The notes beneath the pieces were generated by a model, which ran no database searches, was not told where the DNA came from, and saw only the letters and a list, made by a program, of their open reading frames with translations. Shown here piece by piece: positions 8,432 to 18,315 of a DNA stretch of 64,000 nucleotides. The stretch is from Proteus columbae. GTDB taxonomy: Bacteria > Pseudomonadota > Gammaproteobacteria > Enterobacterales > Enterobacteriaceae. The stretch lies in the NCBI RefSeq assembly GCF_009914335.1, contig NZ_CP043925.1, positions 2,976,001-3,040,000 on the forward strand. The letters are read 5' to 3'. Numbering within the stretch: the first letter of the stretch is position 1; every line of letters starts with the position of its first letter. The translations under genes were made by a program, and so were the position numbers.

Positions 8432-8950
8432 ATGCCAACTCCATGCTATATCTCTATCGAAGGGAAAACTCAAGGTAACATCACTGCGGGTGCATTTACC
8501 GCGGAATCCGTCGGTAATATTTATGTTCAAGGCCACGAAGATGAAATGCTGGTACAAGCATTTTCTCACGTAGTAACAGTACCGACTGATCCACAATCTG
8601 GTCAGCCTTCTGGTCAACGTGCCCATAAACCATTCCGTTTTACCGTGGCGTTAAACAAAGCCGTTCCTCTGCTGTATAACGCATTAGCCTCTGGTGAAAT
8701 GCTGCCGAAAACCACTTTAAAATGGTATCGCACTTCAGTTGAAGGGAAACAAGAGCATTTCTTCACCACCACATTAACCGATGCGACTATCGTCAACATC
8801 GATTGCCAAATGCCTCACTGTCAAGATCCAGCAAAATCAGACTTCACACAGTTAATCGAAGTCTCCCTTTCTTATCGCAAAATTGATTGGGAACACACGG
8901 TTGCAGGTACTTCAGGCTCTGACGACTGGCGTGCGCCTCTCGAAGGTTAA
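8432..8950 (+). CDS. hcp: T6SS tube protein Hcp (TssD)
   Basis: This 172-residue Hcp family protein forms hexameric rings that stack into the inner tube of the T6SS and can carry effectors. Family features include the start MPTPCYISIEGKTQGNI, the HEDEMLVQAFSH segment, and the beta-rich HKPFRFTVALNKAVPLLYNAL and TLTDATIVNID strands. Length is standard. It is the first gene of an hcp-vgrG-adaptor-PAAR/Rhs effector operon, resembling the hcp-led effector operons (ids, pef, idr) of P. mirabilis. A hairpin follows the stop and may set a higher hcp level relative to vgrG. Confidence 0.95.
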   Translation: MPTPCYISIEGKTQGNITAGAFTAESVGNIYVQGHEDEMLVQAFSHVVTVPTDPQSGQPSGQRAHKPFRFTVALNKAVPLLYNALASGEMLPKTTLKWYRTSVEGKQEHFFTTTLTDATIVNIDCQMPHCQDPAKSDFTQLIEVSLSYRKIDWEHTVAGTSGSDDWRAPLEG

Positions 8951-8960
8951 TCCTTCCTTT

Positions 8961-8986
8961 CACCTACACGCCTTGGTGTGTAGGTG
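8961..8986 (+). terminator. Hairpin between hcp and vgrG (partial terminator)
   Basis: CACCTACAC (8961-8969) pairs with GTGTAGGTG (8978-8986), followed by a T-rich stretch. It lies between two genes of one operon, so it is more likely an attenuator or an hcp mRNA 3'-end stabiliser than a full stop. Confidence 0.65.
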
Positions 8987-9052
8987 TTTCTTTGCGTTTT
9001 CTTAATGGATAAAAACAAGCGGTAGCTTGCTCAGTGGATATTGGAGCGAATG

Positions 9053-11173
9053 ATGTTTGCGAAAGATAAAAAAAATAATTCGACCTCTCAACTTGGTGGA
9101 TTAAAGAAGAAAGCGCTCGACAAAGCGCAAGCGTTAGCGATTTCTAAAGCAACCTCCGCCCTTTCAGCCTCTACTCAGCAAGCCCTCGCCACAGCTCAGA
9201 TCGCACAACAAGGGCTTTCGCAAGCCTCATCCATGACCTCTCAAACCTCAGCACTTATTTCTGGCAGTGGTTTTGCGGGAGGAATAAAAAACGACGATAT
9301 GCCTGGCCTCACATTCTCTGAAGGATTGGCTAAAAATAAAGCCTATGCACAACTGTTAGATTCGCTATTAGGTGCCGTTTCACCTTCGGGTTTAGTTTTT
9401 ACCTGCCAAATTGCCGGCTTACCCGAAAGTACTTTTCAAGTGACTGAATTTAATTTAAATGAAGGGTTATCACGTTTATTTTCGCTATCCATTAGCGCGG
9501 TTACCACATTGCCTTTTATCGATTTTCAATCGCTGTTAGGTGTGGCGTCCTCGTTAACGGTTAAACGTAACGGTAAAGAAGTCCGCACCGTGCGCGGAAT
9601 ATTAGCTGGCGCCGTACAAGGCAATACTGACGGTGTAAAAACGTGGTATCACTTTGACATCCGTCCTGAAATGTGGGTAATGACGCTAAATCAAGACAGC
9701 CGTATTTTTCAGCATAAAAAAGTGCCTGAGATTTTAAAAACGCTGTTGGAAGAAGCGCATATCAAAGCAGACAGCAAATTTTACCGTGATGATTTACACC
9801 AAACGCGCCCTTATACCACGCAAAAACGAGAATCTGCTTATGCGTTTTGGTGTCGTTTAGCCTTTGAAGAAGGCATTAACTTTTGGTTTGAAGAGAACCA
9901 ACTGTTTTATAGCGATGAGCATATGGGGATGACAGCGGGTATTCACTTAACCTATAACCCGCAGGCTGAAAGCGATATTACCGACAGCACGGCAACCACA
10001 TGGCAATACGGCGAATATCTCTGTGTCGATGAAACCATTCAAAAAGACAATAACTTTATCCGTCCTTCTTACCCGTTAGCGCATCAAGCCAAATTAGAGA
10101 AAGGTGGTCAGCATAGTGTGTTTGAAAGTTATGGACGCTTTCAAGAAGATGCTCAAGCCGCACCACTCACTGCTATTCGTTTTGAACAACTGCGCAACGG
10201 CAGTCGTGTGGGGCGCTCCAGCACCAACTGTTTTGCCTTAATGCCGGGCAAGATTTTCTCGTTAAGCAACCACCCTAGTTTAATGATGAATGATAATTGG
10301 CAAGTCATTCAAGTTTCGCATCATGGCGTACAGCCGTTAGCAGATAACGGCGGTGGTGAAGGTACTCAACTGTCTAATAGCGTCGAATTTATTCCCGGTA
10401 CACAAGAGTGGCGCCCACCGCATCATTACAAACCCACTGCCGATGGCGATGAAGTTGCCACTGTGGTTGGCCCTCCCGGTGAAGAAATTTACGTCAACGA
10501 AGTGGGTGCAGTAAAAGTCTATTTTCATTGGGATCGCTATGGCAAACCCGATCACAGTGCCTCATGTTGGGTACGCGTAGCAATGGGTTGGAATGGTAAT
10601 GGCTATGGTTTTTCTGCCGTACCGCGTATCGGGCAAGAGGTGATTGTCTCTTATTTAAATGGCGATATTGATAGACCGATTATCACCGGTTGCACCTATA
10701 ACGGGCGTAACGCGCCACCGTTGAAATTCCCTGAAAATATGACTCGCACCACAATCAAAACCAAAACCCATAAGGGTGACGGCTTTAATGAACTGCGTTT
10801 TGAAGATGCGGGCGGTAAGCAGGAGATTTTTATTCATGCGCAAAAGGATATGAATACCGTGGTGCTTAACAATCGCACGACGCATGTCTTTAATAGCCAC
10901 GCTGAAATTATCGATAAAAATCAAGAGATGGTGGTGAAAGGTAATCGTACTGAAACTATTAATGAAAATAACACTGAATCGGTTGGTCAACATAAAAAAA
11001 TCAGTGTGGGTAATACGTTAGCCATCGATGCAGGGGATGCCCTTGAACTGCGTTGCGGTGCCAGTGTGTTAAGAATGGATAGCGCTGGCCATATCACAAT
11101 AAATGGTACGGAATTTAGCTTTGAAGCCTCAGGTCCGGTGCAAATCTCGGGCAAAGATGTCGATATCAATTAG
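9053..11173 (+). CDS. vgrG: T6SS spike protein VgrG (TssI)
   Basis: This VgrG spike protein of about 706 residues forms the trimeric needle tip and carries PAAR/effector cargo. An unusual N-terminal extension of about 90 residues, rich in Ala/Ser/Gln (for example SATSALSASTQQALATAQ), precedes the gp27-like domain (GLVFTCQIAGLPESTFQVTE). The gp5-like OB fold follows (VGPPGEEIYVNEVGAVKVYF, HWDRYG), then a C-terminal beta-helix ending QISGKDVDIN. No toxin domain is fused. I prefer ATG 9053 (or 9050) over an upstream TTG at 9041, because the TTGGAG there is the ribosome-binding site. The DUF2169 gene follows within 10 bases. Confidence 0.93.
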   Translation: MFAKDKKNNSTSQLGGLKKKALDKAQALAISKATSALSASTQQALATAQIAQQGLSQASSMTSQTSALISGSGFAGGIKNDDMPGLTFSEGLAKNKAYAQLLDSLLGAVSPSGLVFTCQIAGLPESTFQVTEFNLNEGLSRLFSLSISAVTTLPFIDFQSLLGVASSLTVKRNGKEVRTVRGILAGAVQGNTDGVKTWYHFDIRPEMWVMTLNQDSRIFQHKKVPEILKTLLEEAHIKADSKFYRDDLHQTRPYTTQKRESAYAFWCRLAFEEGINFWFEENQLFYSDEHMGMTAGIHLTYNPQAESDITDSTATTWQYGEYLCVDETIQKDNNFIRPSYPLAHQAKLEKGGQHSVFESYGRFQEDAQAAPLTAIRFEQLRNGSRVGRSSTNCFALMPGKIFSLSNHPSLMMNDNWQVIQVSHHGVQPLADNGGGEGTQLSNSVEFIPGTQEWRPPHHYKPTADGDEVATVVGPPGEEIYVNEVGAVKVYFHWDRYGKPDHSASCWVRVAMGWNGNGYGFSAVPRIGQEVIVSYLNGDIDRPIITGCTYNGRNAPPLKFPENMTRTTIKTKTHKGDGFNELRFEDAGGKQEIFIHAQKDMNTVVLNNRTTHVFNSHAEIIDKNQEMVVKGNRTETINENNTESVGQHKKISVGNTLAIDAGDALELRCGASVLRMDSAGHITINGTEFSFEASGPVQISGKDVDIN

Positions 11174-11182
11174 GGGCTTCGG

Positions 11183-12187
11183 ATGCTAGCACACGTTATT
11201 AACCAGACTCCATTTCCTCATTTTTCCTTTGAAAAACTGGGATATAAAGATGAACATTGGCAAACTCTTGCGGTAAAAGTCACTTGTGATTTTGATCCTC
11301 TCACGGGTATATGTGACATTGCTGATGAGCAAAAACCGCTCATTATGGCGGATGTTTACCGAACAACGCCCGAAAATAGCAGTTTATTGCACGAAACAGA
11401 TCTTGTGTCTTATAAACCCAATGCTGAAATTTATCTCGTGGGTACCGCCCGAACATTAGATGAAATGCCTTTAACTCTGTGGGAAACTGAGCTCTCAATA
11501 GGGCAAATCAACAAAAAATTGACCCTCAGTGGGCCTCGTTATTGGGAACATCACCATGATTGGCAATTAAGCTCTCCACAACCTATTTCTGCCTTACCGC
11601 TTATTTATGAGAATGCTTATGGTGGCAAGAATAGCCTTCAAGAAGCTTATGAAAAAAATCCAATTGGTTTAGGTTGGTACGAGAGTCGCTATCTTGATAA
11701 AGCGCTTCAATATCCTGCCCCTCAAATTCACTATCCTTCTGTGGAACATGCATTTCACCTTAATAAACCGTGGGAAGTTGCAGGCTATGGACAATATAGT
11801 CGTTGGTGGCAACAACGTTCACAATTTGCAGGCACCTACAACGACGAATGGCTCAATCAAATAAAGCCTTATTATCCTGATGATTTTAAGTCTGATTTCT
11901 TTATGAGTACGCCAGCAGATCAGCATCAACAAGGCTTTTTTGTGGGTAATGAAACCCTTTCATTAAGTGGTTTTTTTACACAAACACCTCGTGTAGACCT
12001 TGTTTTACCTAATATTGGTTTTGTCGCCATTCCTCATTTTTCTCATTCAGAAACACCCTATGAGTTATTAAAGCTAGACACAGTATGTGTATCACTTGAT
12101 GAAAAAAAGCTATACCTCACATGGCGTTATCGCCAATTGATCTCGACGATGGAAAGCACGCTGCAACTTCAGGCTTATAAGTTGTAA
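11183..12187 (+). CDS. DUF2169 effector-loading adaptor
   Basis: This 334-residue protein is of the DUF2169 family, recognised from its position and from N-terminal features such as NQTPFPHFSFEKLGYKD, LAVKVTCDFD, and TDLVSYKPNAEIYLVGTA with its D-x-V-x-x-K-P element. DUF2169 proteins are T6SS adaptors or chaperones needed to load PAAR-Rhs effectors onto VgrG. It sits between vgrG and the PAAR-Rhs gene, with 9- and 14-base gaps, exactly where such an adaptor is expected. No signal peptide is present, so it should act in the cytoplasm. Its cognate cargo is almost certainly the Rhs protein encoded next. Confidence 0.85.
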   Translation: MLAHVINQTPFPHFSFEKLGYKDEHWQTLAVKVTCDFDPLTGICDIADEQKPLIMADVYRTTPENSSLLHETDLVSYKPNAEIYLVGTARTLDEMPLTLWETELSIGQINKKLTLSGPRYWEHHHDWQLSSPQPISALPLIYENAYGGKNSLQEAYEKNPIGLGWYESRYLDKALQYPAPQIHYPSVEHAFHLNKPWEVAGYGQYSRWWQQRSQFAGTYNDEWLNQIKPYYPDDFKSDFFMSTPADQHQQGFFVGNETLSLSGFFTQTPRVDLVLPNIGFVAIPHFSHSETPYELLKLDTVCVSLDEKKLYLTWRYRQLISTMESTLQLQAYKL

Positions 12188-12201
12188 TAAGGATATTAAT
12201 C

Positions 12202-15200
12202 ATGACAAAAAAAATCGTCGGGAATAAAAATGCCGATTACTGCGTTATTGCCACAGGCCCTGATGTTTGCCAAGTGGGCAATGCTGTTGTTCCCTTTGAT
12301 AGTTTTCAGCAACTCAGTGCAGAAGAAACCTATGTTTCCACGGTACGTGTGAATGGTGTACCGACATTAACAGTGGGAAGTGTGATTAAAGGAACACAGG
12401 GAAATACAGGGTCTGGCATTATTTCGGGCACCAGTTTAGGACGTGGGAACTGCATTATTACTAGTGGCTCGCCAACCGTGCGCTTTTGTGGTCAATCAGC
12501 CGCTTTTCATGGCTCTGATGTCATGATGAACAACAATAATGTACCGGGTCGCCTCTATTCTGAAGAAAAAACCCTACAAAAAGCCAATGAAGCCACGGAA
12601 ATTTCCACTGAAGTATCACCAGAAAAAAAACGTCCAGAGCAGATGTCCTATCAAGAGCTGAAACGCTTGATGGATGACTCTTATCATGAAGCAGAATTAA
12701 TCGGTGGAAAAAACTTACCAGATACCACCATAGGCGCAGGAAAAGGCTTTTTAAATGGTTTAATTGGTTTGGTTGAAACCATAGCCAAAGCCAATGCCGT
12801 CAGTGCGTCCTATCAAATGGAATCGCAAGCCTATGGTCCAGCAACGTGGTTTATGTCAGAGAAAGGAAAACAGCAATACACTGAAACAATGACGTCACTT
12901 GCCCATGAAATGCGCAAAGAAGAAAACTTACCCCAATTTGAACGGCTAAAGTACGACAACCAAGCACAAGAATCAGGCGCCTTAATAGAAGAAGTCGGTG
13001 AATATGTTTTTCTCACCAAAGCGGCAGCTAGTTTATTGCAAAATGGTATTAAAGCATTACCTCGACTCATTAGAAAAGATCCACCTCCACCAAAAGAAGC
13101 CACTTTATTAACCAAACCACAAGGTGAAAATAGCGCCAATATAAAGCCCAATAAATCCTGCAACAGTAAAGCGGTCTGTGAATCCGATCCTGTTAACGTT
13201 GCCACAGGCGATTTTATTCAAGTTTGGGAAGTGTTCTCCCTTTCAGGGCTTTTACCCCTTTCATTACGACGAACCTATCGCTCAACAGGTACCGCATCCG
13301 GCTTATTTGGTCCAAAATGGACAGATAACTGGTCGATATTCTTAGAAATTCAATCGGATAATATCATTTATCACAATGAAGAAGGGGCACAAATCACCTA
13401 TCCTTATACAGATACTCATCTCAATATCCGTAATACTTATTATCCTCATGTTCTGCTCTCTGGTGATACAAAAGCTAATATAGGTTTATTCGACAATCGC
13501 ACCCAATTGACGCATCATTTCAACCATATAGATGGATCTTATCGACGCCTATCTGCCATTACAGACAATAATCATCAACGTATTGATTTTATTTACAACG
13601 AACAACATCAATTAATCTCTGTGTCGCGTAATGGTATTACAGCGCTTTACTTGGATTACCATTCTCATCAATTAAGTCATATTACCTTAGCCAATAAGAT
13701 TATCTCTCAACCATTAGTTACTTGTCAGTATGATAAACAAGGTTATTTGAGTGAATGTAATGCTTATCAGCAGAATCACTTATGGCATGAATATACTGCC
13801 GAAGGTTTTATGTCTCGTTGGCATGATACAGACCAAACGGATTATTACCTTGAATATGACAAATATGGCAGAGCGATAAAAAATAGCTCACCATCTGGTT
13901 ATTGGTGTGGTGGTTTTATTTATGATGATGTTCATAAGATGACCACCTATTTCAACAATGAAGGTGAGCAATCTTACTATTATTATAATGATGCAGGTCT
14001 CGTTACACATGCAATTGATGCATTAGGGCGTGAAACCAAAACACAGTGGCATAATAATCAAAAAATAAGTGAAACCAATGCACTAGGACAAACGACTTCT
14101 TATCTCTACCACTATGATGGCAATATTGCGCAAATTACCTTTCCTGATGAACGATCCATTGAGTATCAATATAATACTCAAGGTCAGTTGACAGAATATG
14201 TCTCCCCCTTTGGCGATAAATGGCAACTGATCTACGACGACAAAGGCAATTTAACCACAGTTACCGATCCGCAAGGTCGCCAACAAGCCTATGAATACAG
14301 CCAACATGGCGAACTGCTTAAAGCTATTCAGCCGAATGGTGCACAGTGGCAGTATGAATATAACCACGCAAATCAATTAATAAAAAGCACCAACCCTTAT
14401 CAACACAGTACCGAATACCAAAGCGATGAGCTAGGTCGATTACTGCAAGTCACCAATGCGCTAAACCACACCACTCGCTATCAATACAGCAAAGAGCATG
14501 ATGGTGTTAACGGCAGTCTCAGCGATATTTTACTGCCTGATGATATTCATCAACATATTGAATATGACAGCGAACGCCGTGTTGTCGCCGTCACCGATGG
14601 CGAAGGCAAAACTACGCGCTATCGTTACGGTGCATTTGATTTATTACTCGCCACAATACGCCCTGATGGCACGGAAATTCGCTTTGAATATGACTCACTA
14701 ACGCGACTCAAAAAAGTCATCAACGCCACAGGGGATGTCTATTCTTATGAGCGTGATAAAGCGGGTCAAATTATTCGTGAAGTGGATTTTACAGGACGTG
14801 AAATTCAATATCGCTACGACCGCTTAGGGCGACGTATTGCAACTCGTTACCCTGATAATCATGAACTCCGTTATCATTATGATGAGACAGGGTTAGTTAC
14901 CGAACAAAGCATTTGGCTAGCTGACGGCATCGAGCATAAGTGCCTTTCTACTACCACGTATCAATACAATGAACGTTTGCAACTTATTCGATCCACCAAT
15001 CCTGATTCGGTGGTGGAATTTGAGTATAACGACCAAGGGCATTTGTGTTGTGAGCGCATTAATGGGCAAGAAATCAAGCATCAATGGGATGAAGAGCACG
15101 ATATCCTCACCCAAACCCACTTTGGTGAGCGTGAACTTAACTATGCTTTTGGTCAACTTCATGAACTGACCTCATTGCAAGTCAATCAACATGCACCATT

Positions 15201-16737
15201 GCAGTTTAGTTATAACGCGCTGGGACAAGAGTTTTTACGCCAAAGCCAAGCGGGTTTTGCTAATTCGAGCCATTACACCGCCACTGGCTTATTAGCCCAT
15301 CAACGTGCAGGTCGAGGAACTGAGTTCTTTTTACAATCGCTACACGATAATCCGCTTCAACCACCAATATCGACCGATGTTCACCGAGGTTATCAATACG
15401 ATAAAGCCTTTAATCTGGTCGATATCGATGATGCTCGCTGGAACCGGACGCAATATCGCTATAACACCAATGATCAAATTGTTGAAACCCAATACAGCAA
15501 CCAGTTTGAACTCCAAAGCGAGAAATTTCAGTACGATAACAATCTCAATATCACCGAGCACCAATTTATTCCGTCTGACGCGCAAGGTGCCTTTTTACAA
15601 CTGGCGCAGCAGCAACAAAAAGGCCGCGTGACACGTCGTATTACCACCAAAGGTTATCAAGATTATCACTACGACGTTAATGGTCGATTAACACAAAAAG
15701 TAGTTCATCAGCACGGTTTTCGGGCAAAAACGTGGTATTACCAATGGAATACCCTTAACCAACTTATCGCCTGTTTTAATCCTGAGGGGGAATGCTGGCG
15801 TTATACCTATGATGCTTTTGGCAGAAGACTCAGTAAACACAAGGTGGTCGATAATCGCCCTACACCACCGTTAAACTCGCCCTTTAAAGATAAACGCGTT
15901 CAGCGTGTGGATTATCTGTGGTCGGGCAACCAAATGGTGCAAGAAACCCCGATTTATGCCGATGGTACATCCGCTTATGATTCGCAAATTCAGTGGCTCT
16001 ATCAACCCAATGAAATCACCCCAACGGCACGTTATCAAAGTGGAAAACTGCATTATGTGGTGACTGACCACCAAGGCACCCCGCGAGAAATCTTTAGCGA
16101 AAAAGGCATTGTCAGTTGGGCAGGTCGGTTGAATACATGGGGACAAATGGCGTTTTGGCAATCTCATGATAATTATGCCGATAACGACCCTGAATATACC
16201 GAATGCCATTTTCGTTTTGCGGGACAATATGAAGATAAAGAAAGTGGCTTGTATTACAATCGCTTTCGCTACTATGATAAGGACACTGGGCAATATATTT
16301 CACCAGACCCAATAGGATTATTAGGTGGCTTTAATCCTTATGGGTATGTGCATTGTCCAACGGGATGGGTAGATCCGTTTGGGTTGTCAGATAAAGATAT
16401 AGTCAAAGTTAGACACCATACATCAGTAGAAGGACTTGAGGGTATAAAAAGAGATCAATCCATTTGGCCCGCTAGAGGAGAACCTATTGGAGTACACGTA
16501 GAGGTTGCACCTTTTAAAGATACTCCTTTTACTAGCGCTAAAGATGTAGGTGCAAATGGGCAAGGATCCTATATAGAATTTGAAGTTCACAAAGATACTT
16601 TAGTTCAAACACATCTTGGTAGTAATAGGGTCACAGCAATAATACCAAGTGAACACCCCTTATCTTTAAAAGATAAAAATGCTATATATAAAAAACAATC
16701 ATGGTGGGATCGTATGATGAGAGGAAGTTGCAAATAA
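12202..16737 (+). CDS. PAAR-Rhs effector with HYD1-type ADP-ribosyltransferase-like toxin tip
   Basis: This 1511-residue polymorphic T6SS effector has three parts. Residues about 1-115 are a PAAR-like (DUF4150) domain with GSPTVRFCGQSAAFHGSDV, which caps the VgrG spike. From about residue 318 (DPVNVATGD) come many YD repeats that build the Rhs cocoon, ending in the conserved core end [17 protein letters not shown] and the self-cleavage motif DPFGL (residues 1391-1395). The last 116 residues are the variable toxin. VRHHTSVEGLEGIK, GVHVEVAPF and GSYIEFEVHKDTL resemble the HYD1-signature ADP-ribosyltransferase-like toxins (recognition by eye). The 3' end is AT-rich compared with the core, as expected for a transferred tip. 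Immunity follows after 2 bases. Confidence 0.88.
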   Translation: MTKKIVGNKNADYCVIATGPDVCQVGNAVVPFDSFQQLSAEETYVSTVRVNGVPTLTVGSVIKGTQGNTGSGIISGTSLGRGNCIITSGSPTVRFCGQSAAFHGSDVMMNNNNVPGRLYSEEKTLQKANEATEISTEVSPEKKRPEQMSYQELKRLMDDSYHEAELIGGKNLPDTTIGAGKGFLNGLIGLVETIAKANAVSASYQMESQAYGPATWFMSEKGKQQYTETMTSLAHEMRKEENLPQFERLKYDNQAQESGALIEEVGEYVFLTKAAASLLQNGIKALPRLIRKDPPPPKEATLLTKPQGENSANIKPNKSCNSKAVCESDPVNVATGDFIQVWEVFSLSGLLPLSLRRTYRSTGTASGLFGPKWTDNWSIFLEIQSDNIIYHNEEGAQITYPYTDTHLNIRNTYYPHVLLSGDTKANIGLFDNRTQLTHHFNHIDGSYRRLSAITDNNHQRIDFIYNEQHQLISVSRNGITALYLDYHSHQLSHITLANKIISQPLVTCQYDKQGYLSECNAYQQNHLWHEYTAEGFMSRWHDTDQTDYYLEYDKYGRAIKNSSPSGYWCGGFIYDDVHKMTTYFNNEGEQSYYYYNDAGLVTHAIDALGRETKTQWHNNQKISETNALGQTTSYLYHYDGNIAQITFPDERSIEYQYNTQGQLTEYVSPFGDKWQLIYDDKGNLTTVTDPQGRQQAYEYSQHGELLKAIQPNGAQWQYEYNHANQLIKSTNPYQHSTEYQSDELGRLLQVTNALNHTTRYQYSKEHDGVNGSLSDILLPDDIHQHIEYDSERRVVAVTDGEGKTTRYRYGAFDLLLATIRPDGTEIRFEYDSLTRLKKVINATGDVYSYERDKAGQIIREVDFTGREIQYRYDRLGRRIATRYPDNHELRYHYDETGLVTEQSIWLADGIEHKCLSTTTYQYNERLQLIRSTNPDSVVEFEYNDQGHLCCERINGQEIKHQWDEEHDILTQTHFGERELNYAFGQLHELTSLQVNQHAPLQFSYNALGQEFLRQSQAGFANSSHYTATGLLAHQRAGRGTEFFLQSLHDNPLQPPISTDVHRGYQYDKAFNLVDIDDARWNRTQYRYNTNDQIVETQYSNQFELQSEKFQYDNNLNITEHQFIPSDAQGAFLQLAQQQQKGRVTRRITTKGYQDYHYDVNGRLTQKVVHQHGFRAKTWYYQWNTLNQLIACFNPEGECWRYTYDAFGRRLSKHKVVDNRPTPPLNSPFKDKRVQRVDYLWSGNQMVQETPIYADGTSAYDSQIQWLYQPNEITPTARYQSGKLHYVVTDHQGTPREIFSEKGIVSWAGRLNTWGQMAFWQSHDNYADNDPEYTECHFRFAGQYEDKESGLYYNRFRYYDKDTGQYISPDPIGLLGGFNPYGYVHCPTGWVDPFGLSDKDIVKVRHHTSVEGLEGIKRDQSIWPARGEPIGVHVEVAPFKDTPFTSAKDVGANGQGSYIEFEVHKDTLVQTHLGSNRVTAIIPSEHPLSLKDKNAIYKKQSWWDRMMRGSCK
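15848..16386 (+). repeat. Direct repeat of the rhs core 3' end (copy A)
   Basis: These 539 bases of the intact rhs gene recur at 17430-17968 at equal length with only a few substitutions. Both copies end exactly at the DPFGL codons, after which the toxin sequences diverge completely. This marks the recombination boundary for toxin-tip exchange. Confidence 0.95.
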
Positions 16738-16739
16738 TT

Positions 16740-17228
16740 ATGAATACTTATTACTATTATGATGATAAATTTTTACTAACTTTATATGCATACCTAAAAC
16801 AAACTGAATCGTCTATCGTTAGAGGATTAAGTGATAAATGGGAGCCTGCTAGCATTTATTTAGAAAAACACTCATTAACGCATAAGTTAATAGATACGTT
16901 AAATTCAAATAAAATTAACCCTAATGAAAAATTTGATAATATATTTTATAAAGCCTATCTTAGAGTGAAAGGAAAACAGTTTATCACATCCAATGAGGCT
17001 GATAATATATATATATTATTAAAAGCCATCAACGAAGCTATTTATTATAAAAAACCACAAATATATATTTTAGGTTTTTTAAGAAAAGAAATAATTAAAA
17101 CTTCAAATAAAATAAGAACCCGAATTAGCTGTAAAAAAAGAAAATTATTAGCTGATAATGTAGAGCATTATAATCAACACTATAATGGTAAATTCTATAC
17201 TATTGAACAAATAGTAAATGGGCTTTAA
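16740..17228 (+). CDS. Putative immunity protein for the HYD1-type toxin
   Basis: This 162-residue protein of unknown family starts MNTYYYYDDKFLLTLYAYLK. It has no signal peptide, is helix- and lysine-rich, and is strongly AT-biased. The ATG at 16740 is preferred to an in-frame upstream ATG at 16701, because it begins 2 bases after the rhs stop with GAGGAA upstream. A small gene directly behind a polymorphic toxin tip is normally the cognate immunity gene. A cytoplasmic location fits a toxin acting in the cytosol. Function is inferred from position only. Confidence 0.7.
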   Translation: MNTYYYYDDKFLLTLYAYLKQTESSIVRGLSDKWEPASIYLEKHSLTHKLIDTLNSNKINPNEKFDNIFYKAYLRVKGKQFITSNEADNIYILLKAINEAIYYKKPQIYILGFLRKEIIKTSNKIRTRISCKKRKLLADNVEHYNQHYNGKFYTIEQIVNGL

Positions 17229-17346
17229 TTTTACTATTTAATAGAGCAATAAAACTAATAACATCTTAGAGGTAAGATATTATTTTTTATCTCAAAATAT
17301 TTCAAAACACATTGGATTATTGGATTGGCTCTCAATAGTATCTAGC

Positions 17347-17728
17347 ATCTCAATATCACGGAACACCAGTTTATTCCGCCTGATGTGTAAGGTATGTTTT
17401 TACAACTGGTGCAAAGCAACAAAAAGGTGTCGATAATCGCCCTACGCCGCCTTTAAGCTCGCCCTTTAAAGATAAACGCGTTCAGCGTGTGGATTATCTG
17501 TGGTCGGGCAACCAAATGGTGCAAGAAACCCCGATTTATGCCGATGGTACATCCGCTTATGATTCGCAAATTCAGTGGCTCTATCAACCCAATGAAATCA
17601 CCCCAACGGCACGTTATCAAAGTGGAAAACTGCATTATGTGGTGACTGACCACCAAGGCACCCCGCGAGAAATCTTTAGCGAAAAAGGCATTGTCAGTTG
17701 GGCAGGTCGGTTGAATACATGAGGACAA
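17347..17728 (+). pseudogene. Displaced rhs core fragment with internal deletion and stop
   Basis: This is a remnant of the rhs 3' end. Bases 17347-17427 match 15542-15623 of the intact gene with small changes, including a one-base loss. The sequence then jumps to 17430, matching 15848 onward, so about 220 bases were deleted. Further on, the core codon TGG (W in NTWGQM) has become TGA at 17720-17722. The fragment therefore cannot make a full core. The intact reading frame resumes at an ATG at 17729. Confidence 0.85.
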
Positions 17729-17968
17729 ATGGCGTTTTGGCAATCTCATGATAATTATGCCGATAACGACCCTGAATATACCGAATGCCATTTTCGTTTT
17801 GCGGGACAATATGAAGATAAAGAAAGTGGCTTGTATTACAATCGCTTTCGCTACTATGATAAGGACACAGGGCAATATATTTCACCAGACCCCATTGGAT
17901 TATTAGGTGGCTTTAATCCTTATGGGTATGTGCATTGTCCAACGGGATGGGTAGATCCGTTTGGGTTG
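17430..17968 (+). repeat. Direct repeat of the rhs core 3' end (copy B)
   Basis: Near-identical copy of 15848-16386. The changes seen include ACACCACCG to ACGCCGCCT, TGGGGA to TGAGGA and CCAATAGG to CCCATTGG. It ends at DPFGL and then leads into a different, ParB-like toxin tip. Confidence 0.95.
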
Positions 17969-18313
17969 ACTCCATGTCCTCCCCCCAAAATAAGAGGAAC
18001 CCAGACTGGATTTAGAAAACCGGGGCAAATAGACGGTATAAAAAGAGCAATGCTTGATGGATCTTTTGATTTTAAGGATATAAAAAAGAGAATTGGTGGG
18101 TATTTAGATTCCAAAGGGACATATCATGTTACGGAAGGACATCATAGAATGGCTGCAGCTCAAGAAATATATAAAGAAACAGGTAATTCACAATACATTA
18201 CTCAATTATTGAATGAAGGCAGATGGACTAAACAGGACTTACCACCTCTCGAATCTAAACCAATGCCATCAAGAAGTTTTTTAGGTAGCTTAAGGAATAA
18301 ACTAGGATTTTAA
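17729..18313 (+). CDS. Orphan Rhs C-terminal module with ParB-like toxin tip
   Basis: This 194-residue ORF carries the last part of the Rhs core ([20 protein letters not shown] to GWVDPFGL, residues 1-80) fused to a different tip of about 114 residues. The tip contains [19 protein letters not shown], resembling the DGxHR-type motif of ParB-like nuclease toxins, so a DNase-like activity is a reasonable guess. There is no PAAR domain and no promoter of its own, so it is a displaced, silent or poorly expressed module that could be restored by recombination with the intact gene. The mutation that made the upstream stop also made a GAGGA just before this ATG. The tip itself is unbroken, and an immunity ORF follows after 2 bases. 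Confidence 0.75.
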   Translation: MAFWQSHDNYADNDPEYTECHFRFAGQYEDKESGLYYNRFRYYDKDTGQYISPDPIGLLGGFNPYGYVHCPTGWVDPFGLTPCPPPKIRGTQTGFRKPGQIDGIKRAMLDGSFDFKDIKKRIGGYLDSKGTYHVTEGHHRMAAAQEIYKETGNSQYITQLLNEGRWTKQDLPPLESKPMPSRSFLGSLRNKLGF

Positions 18314-18315
18314 CT

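Noticed and set aside
9041..9052. TTG start for VgrG at 9041
   Set aside because: The TTGGAG is better explained as the ribosome-binding site for ATG 9050/9053.
15871..16293. 140-codon minus-strand ORF inside the rhs core, repeated at 17453-17875
   Set aside because: It is an antisense shadow of the conserved Rhs core and recurs only because the core is duplicated.
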